From Lentisalinibacter sp964427415 (GTDB lineage Bacteria; Pseudomonadota; Gammaproteobacteria; Steroidobacterales; Woeseiaceae): DNA of 64,000 nucleotides. The notes beneath the pieces were generated by a model. The model was not told the origin of the DNA. It saw nothing but the letters and a program-made list of their open reading frames with translations, and did no database searches. Numbering within the stretch: the first letter of the stretch is position 1; each line of letters starts with the position of its first letter. Location: positions 1 through 64,000 of the forward strand of contig CAYRUH010000020.1 of assembly GCA_964427415.1 (NCBI GenBank). Direction: 5' to 3'. This document shows positions 8,679-21,716 of this stretch, piece by piece. A program made the translations under genes and the position numbers.

Positions 8679-9545
8679 ATGAATATCAGAGACATACCTG
8701 TCGTCGCGATCGGCCCCGGCAGCCAGCCGATCGAGAGTGACGGTGCCGAACTCCAGTACATCGACCTGCCGCGCGGCATGGCCATGTATGAGCCGCCCTC
8801 CATCCCTGACCCGGAGTCGGTGGAGAACCTCACCGGCGCGCGCGCGGCGATGGACTGGCTGCAGCGCACACTGGACGACTGGCAGCCGGGCAAGCCGGTG
8901 CTGGCCGACATCTCGGCGCTGGACCCGGAGAACAGGGAACTGGTCAACCAGGTCCTCGGCGAAGGCGAGGTCGCGGTGAAATTCACCGGTGATTTCCTGT
9001 CCCGGACACAGGAGTCGGTGCTGGCCGGCGTCTGGCGGACCTTCTACTTCAATCAGGAAGGCAAGGTCACCCACGACCTGCTGGAAGTGGCGGAAGCGCC
9101 TTTCCTCGCCCGCCTGGGCGAACTGGGGCGCGACAGGGCACCGACGGATATCGTCGGCCGGGATGCGCCGCAGGGCGCGCAGAATGCCCCGGCGATCCTG
9201 ACCGAGATCGCCGACCGGGTCGCCAGCCGCAAGCCCGGCGACGAAACCCATGTCATCAACCTCTCGCTGCTGCCCATGTCCGACGAGGACCTCGTGTTCC
9301 TGGACGAGATCCTCGGCAAGGGGCCGGTGGACATCCTGTCCCGCGGCTACGGCCACTGCATCATCTCGGCGACGCGGGTACGCGACGTCTGGTGGGTGCG
9401 CTACTTCAATTCGATGGCCAAGATGATCCTGAACTCGCTCGAGATAACGGATCTGCCCCACGTGGTCGAGGCGGCGCCGGAAGACATCCGCGACTCGGGC
9501 AAGCGTCTGGCGCAGCTGCTCGAGGCCTACTGGGTCGACGACTGA
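8679..9545 (+). CDS. hupH: Hydrogenase expression/formation protein HyaF/HupH
   Basis: 288 residues, HupH/HyaF family, needed for small-subunit maturation, in Rhizobium especially when oxygen is present. Recognisable stretches are IPVVAIGPGSQP at the N-terminus, VKFTGDFLSRTQESVLAGVW in the middle and ISATRVRDVWWVRYFNSM near the C-terminus. The ATG is preceded by a GGGGG Shine-Dalgarno. Sits in the usual place between hupG and the rubredoxin hupI. Confidence 0.92.
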   Translation: MNIRDIPVVAIGPGSQPIESDGAELQYIDLPRGMAMYEPPSIPDPESVENLTGARAAMDWLQRTLDDWQPGKPVLADISALDPENRELVNQVLGEGEVAVKFTGDFLSRTQESVLAGVWRTFYFNQEGKVTHDLLEVAEAPFLARLGELGRDRAPTDIVGRDAPQGAQNAPAILTEIADRVASRKPGDETHVINLSLLPMSDEDLVFLDEILGKGPVDILSRGYGHCIISATRVRDVWWVRYFNSMAKMILNSLEITDLPHVVEAAPEDIRDSGKRLAQLLEAYWVDD

Positions 9546-9571
9546 GGGCGGCGAGCGCCGCCGGGAGAGAC

Positions 9572-9769
9572 ATGTCAGAGGCGATGGAAGACCGCATCGG
9601 CGACGACACCCGCATGGAGTGCCGTATCTGCTGGCACATCTACGATCCTGCGGAGGGGGACGACGTGGAGCAGGTGCCGCCCGGTACCCCCTTCACGGCA
9701 CTGCCCGAGCATTGGTCTTGTCCCCAGTGCGATGCCGAACGGGACAAGTTCCTGCCTGTCGTCGAATGA
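9572..9769 (+). CDS. hupI: Hydrogenase-associated rubredoxin
   Basis: 65 residues. One-iron electron carrier with two paired-cysteine knuckles: CRICWHIYDPAEGD and CPQCDAERDKF. Start taken at ATG 9572, preceded by GGGAGAGA; longer in-frame starts would lie inside hupH. HupI/HoxR rubredoxins are found in operons of oxygen-tolerant hydrogenases and are thought to help assemble or protect the small-subunit clusters in air. Its presence agrees with the extra cysteines in hupS. Confidence 0.92.
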   Translation: MSEAMEDRIGDDTRMECRICWHIYDPAEGDDVEQVPPGTPFTALPEHWSCPQCDAERDKFLPVVE

Positions 9770-9781
9770 GGTGCGCTGCTC

Positions 9782-10258
9782 GTGACTGATCCGGCGGTCG
9801 AGCGTCTGCTGGAGCGTTTCGGGAAGATCGAGCCGCGGATGCGGGATCTGCCTTTTTATAACGAGCGGCTGTCTACGGAGGCGGTGGGTTTCCGCGACTG
9901 GGAGGGCCATCGGCTGGGCATTCTCATCACGCCCTGGTTCATCAATCTGATCCTGCTCCCCGGCGACGAGGACGACTGGTCGACGGTGGATCAGGGCGAT
10001 CAGAGCGATTGGCATCTGCCCGCGGAGACGATCCGCTTCACCGCCAACCGGCCAGAGGAGGACGCTGGTGAGGTCTTCCTGGCAGCGCCGGTATTCACCA
10101 ACGTCATCGGCGTGCCCGATCACGAGGCGGCTAAGAACATCGCCGAGCAGGTGCTGGTGAGTTTGCTGGCGAAACCGGGCAGCGACGAGGCCGCGCCGGG
10201 GCATGCCGTCAGCCGGCGTGATCTGTTGCGCGGTACGATTAAAAGGACCCGCGGCTGA
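9782..10258 (+). CDS. hupJ: [NiFe]-hydrogenase assembly chaperone HybE/HupJ
   Basis: 158 residues from GTG 9782. HybE/HupJ family chaperone that holds the small or large subunit until assembly is complete. The family motif GILITPWFINLILLPG is present near residue 45, followed by a conserved FLAAPVFTNV segment. The C-terminus (AVSRRDLLRG) resembles that of Rhizobium HupJ. Last recognisable hup gene. hupE, hupF, hupK and the hyp genes are absent from this window and must lie elsewhere. Confidence 0.9.
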   Translation: MTDPAVERLLERFGKIEPRMRDLPFYNERLSTEAVGFRDWEGHRLGILITPWFINLILLPGDEDDWSTVDQGDQSDWHLPAETIRFTANRPEEDAGEVFLAAPVFTNVIGVPDHEAAKNIAEQVLVSLLAKPGSDEAAPGHAVSRRDLLRGTIKRTRG

Positions 10259-10347
10259 CCCGCGGGCGGCCCTGACGCCAGCGGCCGAGCCGGCTGCGAC
10301 GACGCGCATCCAGAGGGGTCCGATGCGGCCGGGGTTATCCTCCAGAC

Positions 10348-10914
10348 GTGAGCCCGACACCGGCCGATTCCAGCATCGATCCTCGCGAAGTCCGCTACTA
10401 CACGGAACTGGCCGATACCTGGTGGGACCGGGACGGTCCTTTCTGGCCGCTGCATATCCTGAATGAACTGCGGGCTGCCTGGATTCGCGACCGTCTCTGC
10501 GAGCATTACCCTGATCGGGACGCGAGCGCCGGACGACCGCTACAGGGCCTTCCGGTTCTCGATATCGGTTGCGGCGGCGGCATCCTCTCCGAATCGATGG
10601 CGAAACTGGGAGCCCGTGTCCATGGCATCGATGTCGTCGAAAAGGATATCGGCACCGCGGCTGCCCACGCCGAGCGCAACGGGCTCGACGTAAGGTACGA
10701 ACGGATAACGGCCGAGGCGCTCGCGGACACCGGCGTCCGCTATGACGTCGTCCTGAACATGGAGGTGGTCGAGCACGTGGCCGATGCGGCCTTGTTCATG
10801 CGGGCCTGCACGACGCTGGTGGCCCCTGACGGCGTGATGTTCGTGTCGACGATCAACCGGATGGCGCTGCAAACAAGCACCGCCGTCAACTACATGCTCC
10901 TGGCCAGAAGATAG
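10348..10914 (+). CDS. ubiG: UbiG-like ubiquinone O-methyltransferase with internal deletion
   Basis: 188 residues against about 235-250 for UbiG, the SAM-dependent O-methyltransferase of ubiquinone synthesis. The N-terminal two thirds are normal: WWDRDGPFWPLH, the SAM motif VLDIGCGGGILSES and VVLNMEVVEHV. After MFVSTINR (about residue 170) the sequence jumps to MALQTSTAVNYMLLARR, and VNYMLLARR is the normal UbiG C-terminus. About 55 residues are therefore missing in frame, including the region matching VGAEY...PKGTHDW, which in E. coli UbiG touches the membrane. The protein is probably impaired, unless the deletion is a sequencing or assembly error. Starts at GTG 10348 with no clear Shine-Dalgarno. 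Confidence 0.75.
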   Translation: MSPTPADSSIDPREVRYYTELADTWWDRDGPFWPLHILNELRAAWIRDRLCEHYPDRDASAGRPLQGLPVLDIGCGGGILSESMAKLGARVHGIDVVEKDIGTAAAHAERNGLDVRYERITAEALADTGVRYDVVLNMEVVEHVADAALFMRACTTLVAPDGVMFVSTINRMALQTSTAVNYMLLARR

Positions 10915-11036
10915 CCCGGGCAAACGCTTCCGACTGCGAACCGCCACAATCCCGCCACCGTCTCAACCCGGTCTGCTCCGGCAATCGCGCCACGACAGGA
11001 TCGGCCGTGACGAGGCAGCATGATCCGGGGCGCGGA

Positions 11037-12034
11037 TCAGCCCCAGCGGTCTCGATAGCTGTCCAGGACCCGCAGGTAGTTGGCGCGCTCGAAGGCGGCC
11101 GGATCGGCCACGCGTCCCTGGCTCATGGCGCCGCGCACCTGCTCGACGTCCTGGTAACCCCTGGCCTCCATCCAGTCCGCCAGGCCGTCGCGGAGGCTGG
11201 CGAGATACGGCGGACCGAGGCGCAGCAGGGCGGAGGCGGTCATCACCACGTGAGCGCCGGCGAGCAGGTATTTCGCCACCTCAGCCGCGCTGGTCACCCC
11301 GCTGGTGGCAGCCAGCGATCCCTGCACGCGGCCATGCAGCAGCGCCAGCCAGAACAGGCCCTGGCGGATCTCGCCGGAGCGGCTGAGCTCGAGTGTCGGT
11401 TCCACCTCCAGCTTCTCTATGTCGAAATCCGGTTGGTAGAAGCGGTTGAACAGCACCAGGCCGTCCGCGCCGGCGCTCTCCAGCTGCAGCGCCATGTGGC
11501 CGAAAGAGCTGAACCAGGGACCGACCTTCACCGCCAGCGGGATCGAGACCGCTTCATGCACCCGATGCACCGTCTGCAGGTAACGGCGCTCGACGTCGGC
11601 ACCGCACTCCGCCGGGTCGGCCGGCAGATAATAGAGATTGAGTTCCAGCGCATGGGCGCCGGCCTCCTCGATGAGCCGCGCGTAGTCGGTCCAGCCCTCG
11701 GGGCTCGCGCCGTTCAGGCTGGCGATAATCGGGATACCTGTGGCCTCGCGGCAGCGGCGTATGTGCTCCAGGTACTGCTGGGGCCCGATCTCGGCGTCGC
11801 CGAGATCGGGGAAATAGCTGAGTGCCTCGCCGAAGCTCTCACTGCCGGCGTCCATCAGGTGCGCCTGGGCAGCTGCTTCGTGGCGGATCTGTTCTTCGAA
11901 CAGGGAGTGGATCACGACGGCGGCCGCCCCGGCGTCTTCGAGACGCCGGACGCCGTCGAGCGTCTGCGACAGCGGCGAGGCCGAGGCGACGACGGGATGC
12001 TCGAGTTCCAGGCCGAGATAGGTTGTGCTGAGCT

Positions 12035-12038
<4 letters not shown>
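11037..12038 (-). CDS. Dihydroorotate dehydrogenase-like flavoprotein
   Basis: 333 residues, FMN-binding TIM barrel of the DHOD family. It starts MKLSTTYLGLELEHPVVASASPL; later features are LNLYYLPADP and a FMN/substrate Lys in IPLAVKVGPWFSSFG. The C-terminus is ALLRLGPPYLASLRDGLADWME. Its start overlaps the nifJ stop by 4 bp (ATGA on the minus strand), so it is co-translated with pyruvate:ferredoxin oxidoreductase. Proteins of this subgroup often sit beside PFOR genes and probably do not serve pyrimidine synthesis; true function unknown. Confidence 0.85.
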
Positions 12039-15650
<3,612 letters not shown>

Positions 15651-15661
<11 letters not shown>

Positions 15662-17291
15662 GGCCGGGCTCCGGAATCATCTCGATGGCATGGCAGGGAC
15701 ACTGCTCGTAGCAGGTGGCGCAGCCGGTGCACAGGGTGTAGTCGAAGCGGTAGCGTTTGCCCTGGCCGAGTTTGATAACCGCGTCCTCCGGACAGGCCGC
15801 GAGGCAGCCGTCGCACTCGTAGCAGTTGCCGCAGGACAGGCAGCGGGCCGCTTCATGCCGGGCCTCCGCTTCCGTGATCGTGGCGACGACTTCGCCGAAG
15901 TCCTCGGCGCGTGTCGCCGCTGCGCGTTTCGGCTCCGGCTGGGCGAAGGTGCCCTGGTAGAGGCTCAGACGGAGCATGTCCCGGGTGACCACGGGGTGTT
16001 TCGGCGGCGGCTCGTGACGCTCGCCGCGCAGCCACGCATCGATGTGGCGGGCCGCCTTCTTGCCGTGCCCCACGCCCACGGTGACGGTGCGCTCGGAGGG
16101 CACCATGTCGCCGCCGGCGAATATACCCTCGCGGCCGGTCATCATGTGCTCGTCCACCATCACGGTGCCGTCCTGGTGGAATTGGATGTCCTCCACCGCG
16201 CGCAGGAAGCCGGTATCGGTGTCCTGGCCGAGGGCCAGGATGAGGCTGTCCGCCTCCAGGGTCTCGGTCTCGCCGGTGGGGCGCGGACGCCCGTCCTCGT
16301 CGAGCTCCATCACCTCCACCGTCATGCGGGTGGAATCCAGCTCGCGGATGGAACGCAGCCAGTTGATGCGGATGCCTTCCTCCTCTGCATCCGCCGCCTC
16401 GAAGGCATGCGCCGGCATGTGTTCCCGGTCCCGCCGGTAGACGATGAGCGCCTCGTCCGCGCCGAGACGACGGGCCACGCGGGCCGCGTCCATGGCGGTG
16501 TTGCCGCCGCCGTAGACCGCGATGCGCCGGCCCAGCTGCGGTGCGCGGCCGCTGTCCACGTCGCGCAGGAAGGTCACCGCGTCCAGGACACGGCCCGCGT
16601 CCCGGGCCGGTATGTCGATGCGCTTGCTGAGGTGCGCGCCCACCGCGACGAAGACGGCGTCGAAACCGCCCTCGGCTCGTTCCCGTTCCAGGTCCTCCAC
16701 CTTGTGGTTCAGCGTGATGACGACGCCCGTCGCCTCGATCCGGGTGATCTCGGCCTCCAGCACGTCCCGCGGGAGGCGGTAGGCCGGGATGCCCACGTGC
16801 ATCATGCCGCCGGCCACCGGGCCCGCGTCGCGAATCTCCACGGCGTGGCCGGCCCGGCGCAGGTGCCAGGCCGCCGACAGCCCGCTGGGTCCGGCGCCGA
16901 CCACCAGCACACGCCACCCACTCGCTGCGGCGGGCGCTGCCGCCGGCCAGCCTTCGGCCAGCGCCCGGTCGCCCAGGTAGCGCTCCACGGCATGGATGCT
17001 CACCGCCTGGTCGATGGGCGTGCGGTTGCAGTGGTCCTCGCAGGGGTGGTAGCAGACCCGGCCGTGCACCGCCGGCAGCGGGTTGTCCGCCACCAGTGTC
17101 CGCCAGGCGGACTCGTAGTCGCCGGCCTGGGCGGCGCCCAGCCAGGCCTGGATGTTCTCCCCGGCCGGGCAGGCCGCATTGCAGGGGGGCAGCAGGTCCA
17201 CGTAGACGGGACGGCGCTCCCGCCTCGGGCCGGTCAGGGCGTCGTGGCGAAGATCCGCCGGGCGGGTCAGATCGCGACTGCTCTGGTTCAT
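15651..17291 (-). CDS. GltD-like NAD(P)H:Fe-S oxidoreductase with C-terminal ferredoxin domain
   Basis: 546 residues. N-terminal Fe-S helical domain (CNAACPAGENIQ near residue 37, CYHPCEDHCNR near residue 80). FAD site VLVVGAGPSGLSAA near residue 128, NADPH site AVYGGGNTAMDAA near residue 260 and a second FAD motif GIFAGGDMV. The C-terminal ferredoxin-like region has CLSCGNCYECDGCLAACP and CTGCATCYEQCPC. This is a glutamate-synthase-small-subunit-type transhydrogenase module without a glutamate synthase large subunit nearby. Given its 11-bp overlap with nifJ, it probably moves electrons between NAD(P)H and ferredoxin or directly with PFOR (inference). Confidence 0.88.
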
Positions 17292-17497
17292 TGGGGATTC
17301 TGTGGACCAACGGCGAGGAATGGTGCCCCCATCACCTTAAATACCGGGTCTCGGTGGCACATGGATATCGGGGGATTCCACGACCCGGGCATCGCTTCGC
17401 CCAATCGTGAACTGGCTCAACAATGACGCTGCGGCGAGGCGCTAGGCTCTGTCCCGACAGCAGTTTCAATACGCGGCAGCCGCGGCGGCTTTACATA

Positions 17498-19672
17498 ATG
17501 CAAACCTGGGCCCAGGAAACCGAATACACGACCCTTGGCGACGACTGCCAGGCCCTGGTGATCGCCTCGCAAGGGGAGATCCGGGACGTCGTCGTGGGGG
17601 CGCTCGAGGACGAGGGCTTTCATGTGGTCGAGATCCCTGCGGCGTCGACGCGAACCGGTCGTTTCCCGGATGAGCCGCCGGCACTCATCGTCGTGGATGC
17701 CGGCGAGCGTACTGAGCACTGGTGCCGGCGTGTCCGCAGCCGCGTGCGGCTGGAGCATGTGCCGCTGATCGCCCTGACGGATGGTGACGGCCGCGAGGCC
17801 CTGCACGGGCTCTACGCCGCCGGCGCTACGGCGGTGTTCATCAAGCCCGTCGATCATGGCTTTCTGCGGGAACGTTTCCGCTCCCACGGCGACACCGGCC
17901 GCACCCTCACCGGCATGCAGCCGGCCCTGATGGCCGACGCGCGTATCCTTCATGCCGTGCCGGACACGTTCTTCGTGCTCGGTGAGGACGGGATGGTGCG
18001 GGAGTATCTCGGCGGCGGCGAGAAAGACCCGCTGCTCCGCCCCGAACGGCTCGCCCGCCGCCGCCTGTCCGAGGTATTGCCCCGCGACGTGGCGGCGCTG
18101 ATCCTGCGCAACATCCGGCGTACGCTGTCGAGCCGGCGGCCGTGCAATTTCGAGTTCGAACTCGGCATTGCGGGCGAGAAGCAGCGCTACGAGATGCGCC
18201 TGCTGAACCAGGGCCGGGACCGGGTGATGGCGATCACCAGAAACGTGACCGAGATGGCCGTCGCGAGCCGTGCCGACGGCGGCGGCCCGGACACGCTGAC
18301 CGGCCTGCCCGGGCGGACCGCCTTCCTCGGCCGACTGGACGCGATGATCGAGGACGCGCGGCGCCTCAGACACGGTCTGGCGGTGATGAGTATCGATCTC
18401 GACCGCTTCACACGAATCAACGAAACGCTGGGCCGGGCCGTCGGGGACGCCATCCTGCGGGTGGTCGGCAGCCGCCTCGAGCGCTGCCTGCGCGATGCAG
18501 ACGCCGTCCAGCGGGCGCGGCCGGGGGAGGGCGAGGCCACGGAACTCGCCCGCATCGGCGGCGACGAATTCGTCGTCGTCCTGCGCGACGTGGACGACCG
18601 CCGGACGGTGGCCCAGGTCGCCGGGCGCATACGCGCTGCCTTCGCCGATCCGGTCAGCTATCAGGGACACCAGCTCGAGGTCACCCCCAGTATTGGTATC
18701 GCGCTCTATCCGACGGATGGCAGCGACGCTCAGGGGCTGTTGCACAGCGCCCGGGCCGCCCTCGACGAGGCGCGCATGGGCGGCGACGCCGGACAGGAGT
18801 TCTACTCCGACACGCTGCGCCAGCGTGCCCTGCACCGGCTCGACCTGAAGGACGAGCTGCGCTCGGCCATCGAGCGTGACCAGCTGGAGCTACGCTATCT
18901 GCCGCGCATCGATCTGGAGACGGGCCGGGTCGCCGGCCTCGAGGCGCTGCTGCGCTGGCAGCACCCGGTAAGGGGGTCGGTCTCCCTGCAGGAACTCATC
19001 CCGCTCGCCGAGGCGACCGGTCTCATGCGGCCCATCGGCAAATGGGTGCTGCACGGGGCATGCGCACATGCCGCGTACTGGGCCGAGACCTGGGAGACGA
19101 TGCCGCCGGTATCCGTCAATCTCTCCGAACAGGAGTTCTGCCGCGAGGACCTGCCCCGGATCGTCCACGGCGCGCTGGAAGCATCCGGACTGGCCCCCGC
19201 GCAGCTGGAGCTGGAACTCACCGAGGCGATGCTGATGCGTGAAAGGCAGGCCGCGGTCATGCTGCAGAAGTTGAAGGCGCTCGGCGTCGGTATCGTGATC
19301 GACGACTTCGGCATCGGGCATTCCTCGCTGGGCCGGCTGATCCAGTATCCGGTCAAGGCCATCAAGATCGACCGCTCTTTCGTCGAGCAATGCCAGGCCG
19401 ACACGACGCAGCGCTCCGTGTGCTCGGCCATCATCGCGATGTCCCGGGAACTCGGCCTGGCCGTCATCGCGGAGGGTGTCGAGACGATGGAACAGATCGA
19501 TTTCCTGCGCGAGCGCGGCTGCCACGCGCTGCAGGGCTTCTTCTTCGCCGAGCCGCTGCGCGTCGACGACGTGCCCGCCTTCCTGGCCGCCCATCTCGGC
19601 CGTACGCCCGAAGGCCAGGTCATCGATCTCGCCACCATCCGCAGCCGCTTCGCGCTGCGTAACACCGGCTGA
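17498..19672 (+). CDS. c-di-GMP enzyme: receiver-like - PAS-like - GGDEF - EAL
   Basis: About 724 residues. N-terminal receiver-like domain keeps an Asp in ALIVVDAG, a Thr in LIALTDGD and a Lys in FIKPVD, but lacks the acidic pair. A sensor region resembling PAS follows (FFVLGEDGMVREYLGGG). The GGDEF motif is intact near residue 353 (RIGGDEFVVVL) without an RxxD inhibitory site at the usual spacing. The EAL domain is intact (GLEALLRW near residue 480, ELTEAM, IDDFGIGHSSL, KIDRSFV, AEGVET), so both cyclase and phosphodiesterase activities are possible. The start is uncertain between ATG 17498 (chosen) and ATG 17423; neither has a good Shine-Dalgarno. Confidence 0.88.
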   Translation: MQTWAQETEYTTLGDDCQALVIASQGEIRDVVVGALEDEGFHVVEIPAASTRTGRFPDEPPALIVVDAGERTEHWCRRVRSRVRLEHVPLIALTDGDGREALHGLYAAGATAVFIKPVDHGFLRERFRSHGDTGRTLTGMQPALMADARILHAVPDTFFVLGEDGMVREYLGGGEKDPLLRPERLARRRLSEVLPRDVAALILRNIRRTLSSRRPCNFEFELGIAGEKQRYEMRLLNQGRDRVMAITRNVTEMAVASRADGGGPDTLTGLPGRTAFLGRLDAMIEDARRLRHGLAVMSIDLDRFTRINETLGRAVGDAILRVVGSRLERCLRDADAVQRARPGEGEATELARIGGDEFVVVLRDVDDRRTVAQVAGRIRAAFADPVSYQGHQLEVTPSIGIALYPTDGSDAQGLLHSARAALDEARMGGDAGQEFYSDTLRQRALHRLDLKDELRSAIERDQLELRYLPRIDLETGRVAGLEALLRWQHPVRGSVSLQELIPLAEATGLMRPIGKWVLHGACAHAAYWAETWETMPPVSVNLSEQEFCREDLPRIVHGALEASGLAPAQLELELTEAMLMRERQAAVMLQKLKALGVGIVIDDFGIGHSSLGRLIQYPVKAIKIDRSFVEQCQADTTQRSVCSAIIAMSRELGLAVIAEGVETMEQIDFLRERGCHALQGFFFAEPLRVDDVPAFLAAHLGRTPEGQVIDLATIRSRFALRNTG

Positions 19673-19677
19673 CTCCG

Positions 19678-20619
19678 GTGCGCAGGACGGCGGCGATGAC
19701 CTTGCTGGGCCTGGCCGCGGCGATGCCGCTGCTGCTGGCCGATGCGCCCTGGTTCGGCTGGGAGCTGCGCCTGCCCTGGCTTGCATGCCTGGTTGCGGCC
19801 GGTGCCTGGCTGCACCGCGTGCGGGAGCGGGAACTCGGTCAGGAGACCGAATACTGCCGACGGCTGGAGGCGCAGGTGCGCCAGCGTACCCGCGACCTGG
19901 CCGACCGGAACGCCGAGCTGCAGCTGGCCAACGCGAAACTGCACGAGGCGAGCCACACCGATGCGCTTACCGGTCTCCGGAACCGCCGCTACCTGTTCGA
20001 GCAGATCTCCGACGACATCGACCTGGTGCAGCGCCAGCATGACGGCGGCAGCCGCGGTGGCGGACTGGGCCGCAACAGCGACATCGTCTTCCTGATGGTC
20101 GACCTGGACCACTTCAAGCCGGTTAACGACGCGCACGGTCACGTGGCCGGCGACCGCATGCTGCTCGAGGTGCGCGACGTGCTCATCGGCGCCTGCCGCT
20201 CTTCGGATGTCGTTATCCGCTGGGGCGGCGATGAGTTCCTGGTGATCGGACGCGAAGCGACCAGCACGGAAGTCTCGTCTCTGGCTGAACGGATCCGCTC
20301 GCGCATCGAGAGCCACGTGTTCGAACTCGGCAACGGCGAGGTGGCGCACACGACGTGTTCGGTAGGCTTCGCGAGCTACCCGTTCCTGGGCTCCCAGCCG
20401 GATCTGGTAGGCTGGGAGCAGGTGGTCGGCATCGCCGACATCGCCATGTACCGCGCCAAGGAGCTACGGAACTCCTGGGTCGGCATCCACGGCGAGCATT
20501 GGCAGGGCAGCGCGGAGTCGCTGTTCCTGGCTTTGCAGCAGCGGGTGAGCGCGCTGGCCGCCGCCGGCCACGTCCGCCTGGAGCATCCGGGTCGGAATCT
20601 CGCCCGCAAGCTGGCCTGA
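19678..20619 (+). CDS. Membrane-bound diguanylate cyclase (GGDEF)
   Basis: 313 residues from GTG 19678, 5 bp after the preceding c-di-GMP gene, so almost certainly co-transcribed with it. Two short N-terminal hydrophobic segments are followed by a charged helical linker (RELGQETEYCRRLEAQVRQR) likely to form a coiled coil. The GGDEF domain is intact, with RWGGDEFLVIG near residue 183. The inhibitory site is also intact: RSSD ends five residues before the GG. Should make c-di-GMP with product inhibition, unlike its neighbour. Confidence 0.9.
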   Translation: MRRTAAMTLLGLAAAMPLLLADAPWFGWELRLPWLACLVAAGAWLHRVRERELGQETEYCRRLEAQVRQRTRDLADRNAELQLANAKLHEASHTDALTGLRNRRYLFEQISDDIDLVQRQHDGGSRGGGLGRNSDIVFLMVDLDHFKPVNDAHGHVAGDRMLLEVRDVLIGACRSSDVVIRWGGDEFLVIGREATSTEVSSLAERIRSRIESHVFELGNGEVAHTTCSVGFASYPFLGSQPDLVGWEQVVGIADIAMYRAKELRNSWVGIHGEHWQGSAESLFLALQQRVSALAAAGHVRLEHPGRNLARKLA

Positions 20620-20705
20620 ACGGGCCCGGATGCTATAACGTCCTCCCGCGGGCGCGGTTCACGGCACCCTGCGCCGCGGAGCGACACGAATCCCGAACAA
20701 AACCC

Positions 20706-21644
20706 ATGCACACCCACAGTCACACGCACGCCGCCGGCGCATACCGGGAAGAGAAATCCGATTCCAGACGCCTGGCCATTGCGCTGGTCCTGACCGGCGG
20801 TTTCGCCGGGGTGGAACTGGTCGGCGGCATCGCCGCCGGTTCTCTGGCGCTGATCGCCGACGCCGGCCACATGATCACGGACGCCATGGCGCTCGCCCTT
20901 GCCTGGATGGCCGCGCGGGTGGCGGCACGGCCGGCGGATGCGAGGCGCAGCTTCGGCTATCACCGGTTCCAGATCGTGGCCGCCCTCATCAACGGTCTCA
21001 CGCTCATCGGCATCGTCGGCTGGATCGTCGTGGAGGCCTTCGAGCGCCTGCTCACGCCCGTCGAGGTGACCGCCGACCTGATGCTGGTCATCGCCGCCAT
21101 CGGCCTGGCCGTGAACGTGCTCGTGTTCTTCGTGTTGCATGGCGGTAGCCGGGAGAACCTGAATCTGCACGGCGCGCTGCTGCACGTTCTGGGTGACCTG
21201 CTGGGCTCGGTGGCCGCAGTCATCGCCGGCCTGGTGATCCTGGGCACGGGCTGGATGCCCATCGATCCGCTGTTGTCGCTGCTGGTCGCGGCGCTGATAC
21301 TGCGCAGCGCCTGGCGCCTCGTGAAGCGCTCCGCTCACATCCTGCTGGAGGGCACGCCCGAGTGGCTCGACGTACCCGGCATGCAACGCGAACTCGCCGA
21401 TTCGATGCCCGGCGTGTGTGACGTCCACCACCTCCACGTGTGGAGCCTCACGCCGGCCCGTCTCATGCTGACCATGCACGTGACTCTGAACGACGGCCAC
21501 GGCGATCCTGCCGCCGTCATACGCGCCATCAAGGGCCGGCTGCACCAGGAATACGGCATCGATCATTCCACCATCGAGATCGAGTACGGGGATTGCGCCG
21601 ACGACTTTCCGGCGGCGACCGACCCGCCGCCGGGTTCCGCGTGA
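20706..21644 (+). CDS. Cation diffusion facilitator (ZitB/CzcD-like zinc efflux)
   Basis: 312 residues, six transmembrane segments plus a cytoplasmic C-terminal domain. The His-rich start MHTHSHTHAAG and the metal site LIADAGHMITDAMAL together with LHVLGDLLGSV give the Asp/His set (HD-HD) expected of Zn2+/Cd2+ exporters using the proton gradient. The C-terminal domain has DVHHLHVWSLTP, as in CzcD/ZitB. ATG 20706 was chosen because it gives the standard His-rich N-terminus; no Shine-Dalgarno is visible (AACAAAACCC precedes it). Confidence 0.93.
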   Translation: MHTHSHTHAAGAYREEKSDSRRLAIALVLTGGFAGVELVGGIAAGSLALIADAGHMITDAMALALAWMAARVAARPADARRSFGYHRFQIVAALINGLTLIGIVGWIVVEAFERLLTPVEVTADLMLVIAAIGLAVNVLVFFVLHGGSRENLNLHGALLHVLGDLLGSVAAVIAGLVILGTGWMPIDPLLSLLVAALILRSAWRLVKRSAHILLEGTPEWLDVPGMQRELADSMPGVCDVHHLHVWSLTPARLMLTMHVTLNDGHGDPAAVIRAIKGRLHQEYGIDHSTIEIEYGDCADDFPAATDPPPGSA

Positions 21645-21716
21645 GCGGCACCCGGCCACTGGAAAAGCCCGCCGGCCGGGGGTATATCTGACCACCGGAT
21701 TGCGGAGGAGCAAGCT

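Noticed and set aside
10248..10266. Hairpin CCCGCGG-CTGAC-CCGCGGG at the hupJ stop as a terminator
   Set aside because: The 7-bp stem is real, but it overlaps the stop codon and is followed by CGGCCC, not a T run; no support for intrinsic termination.
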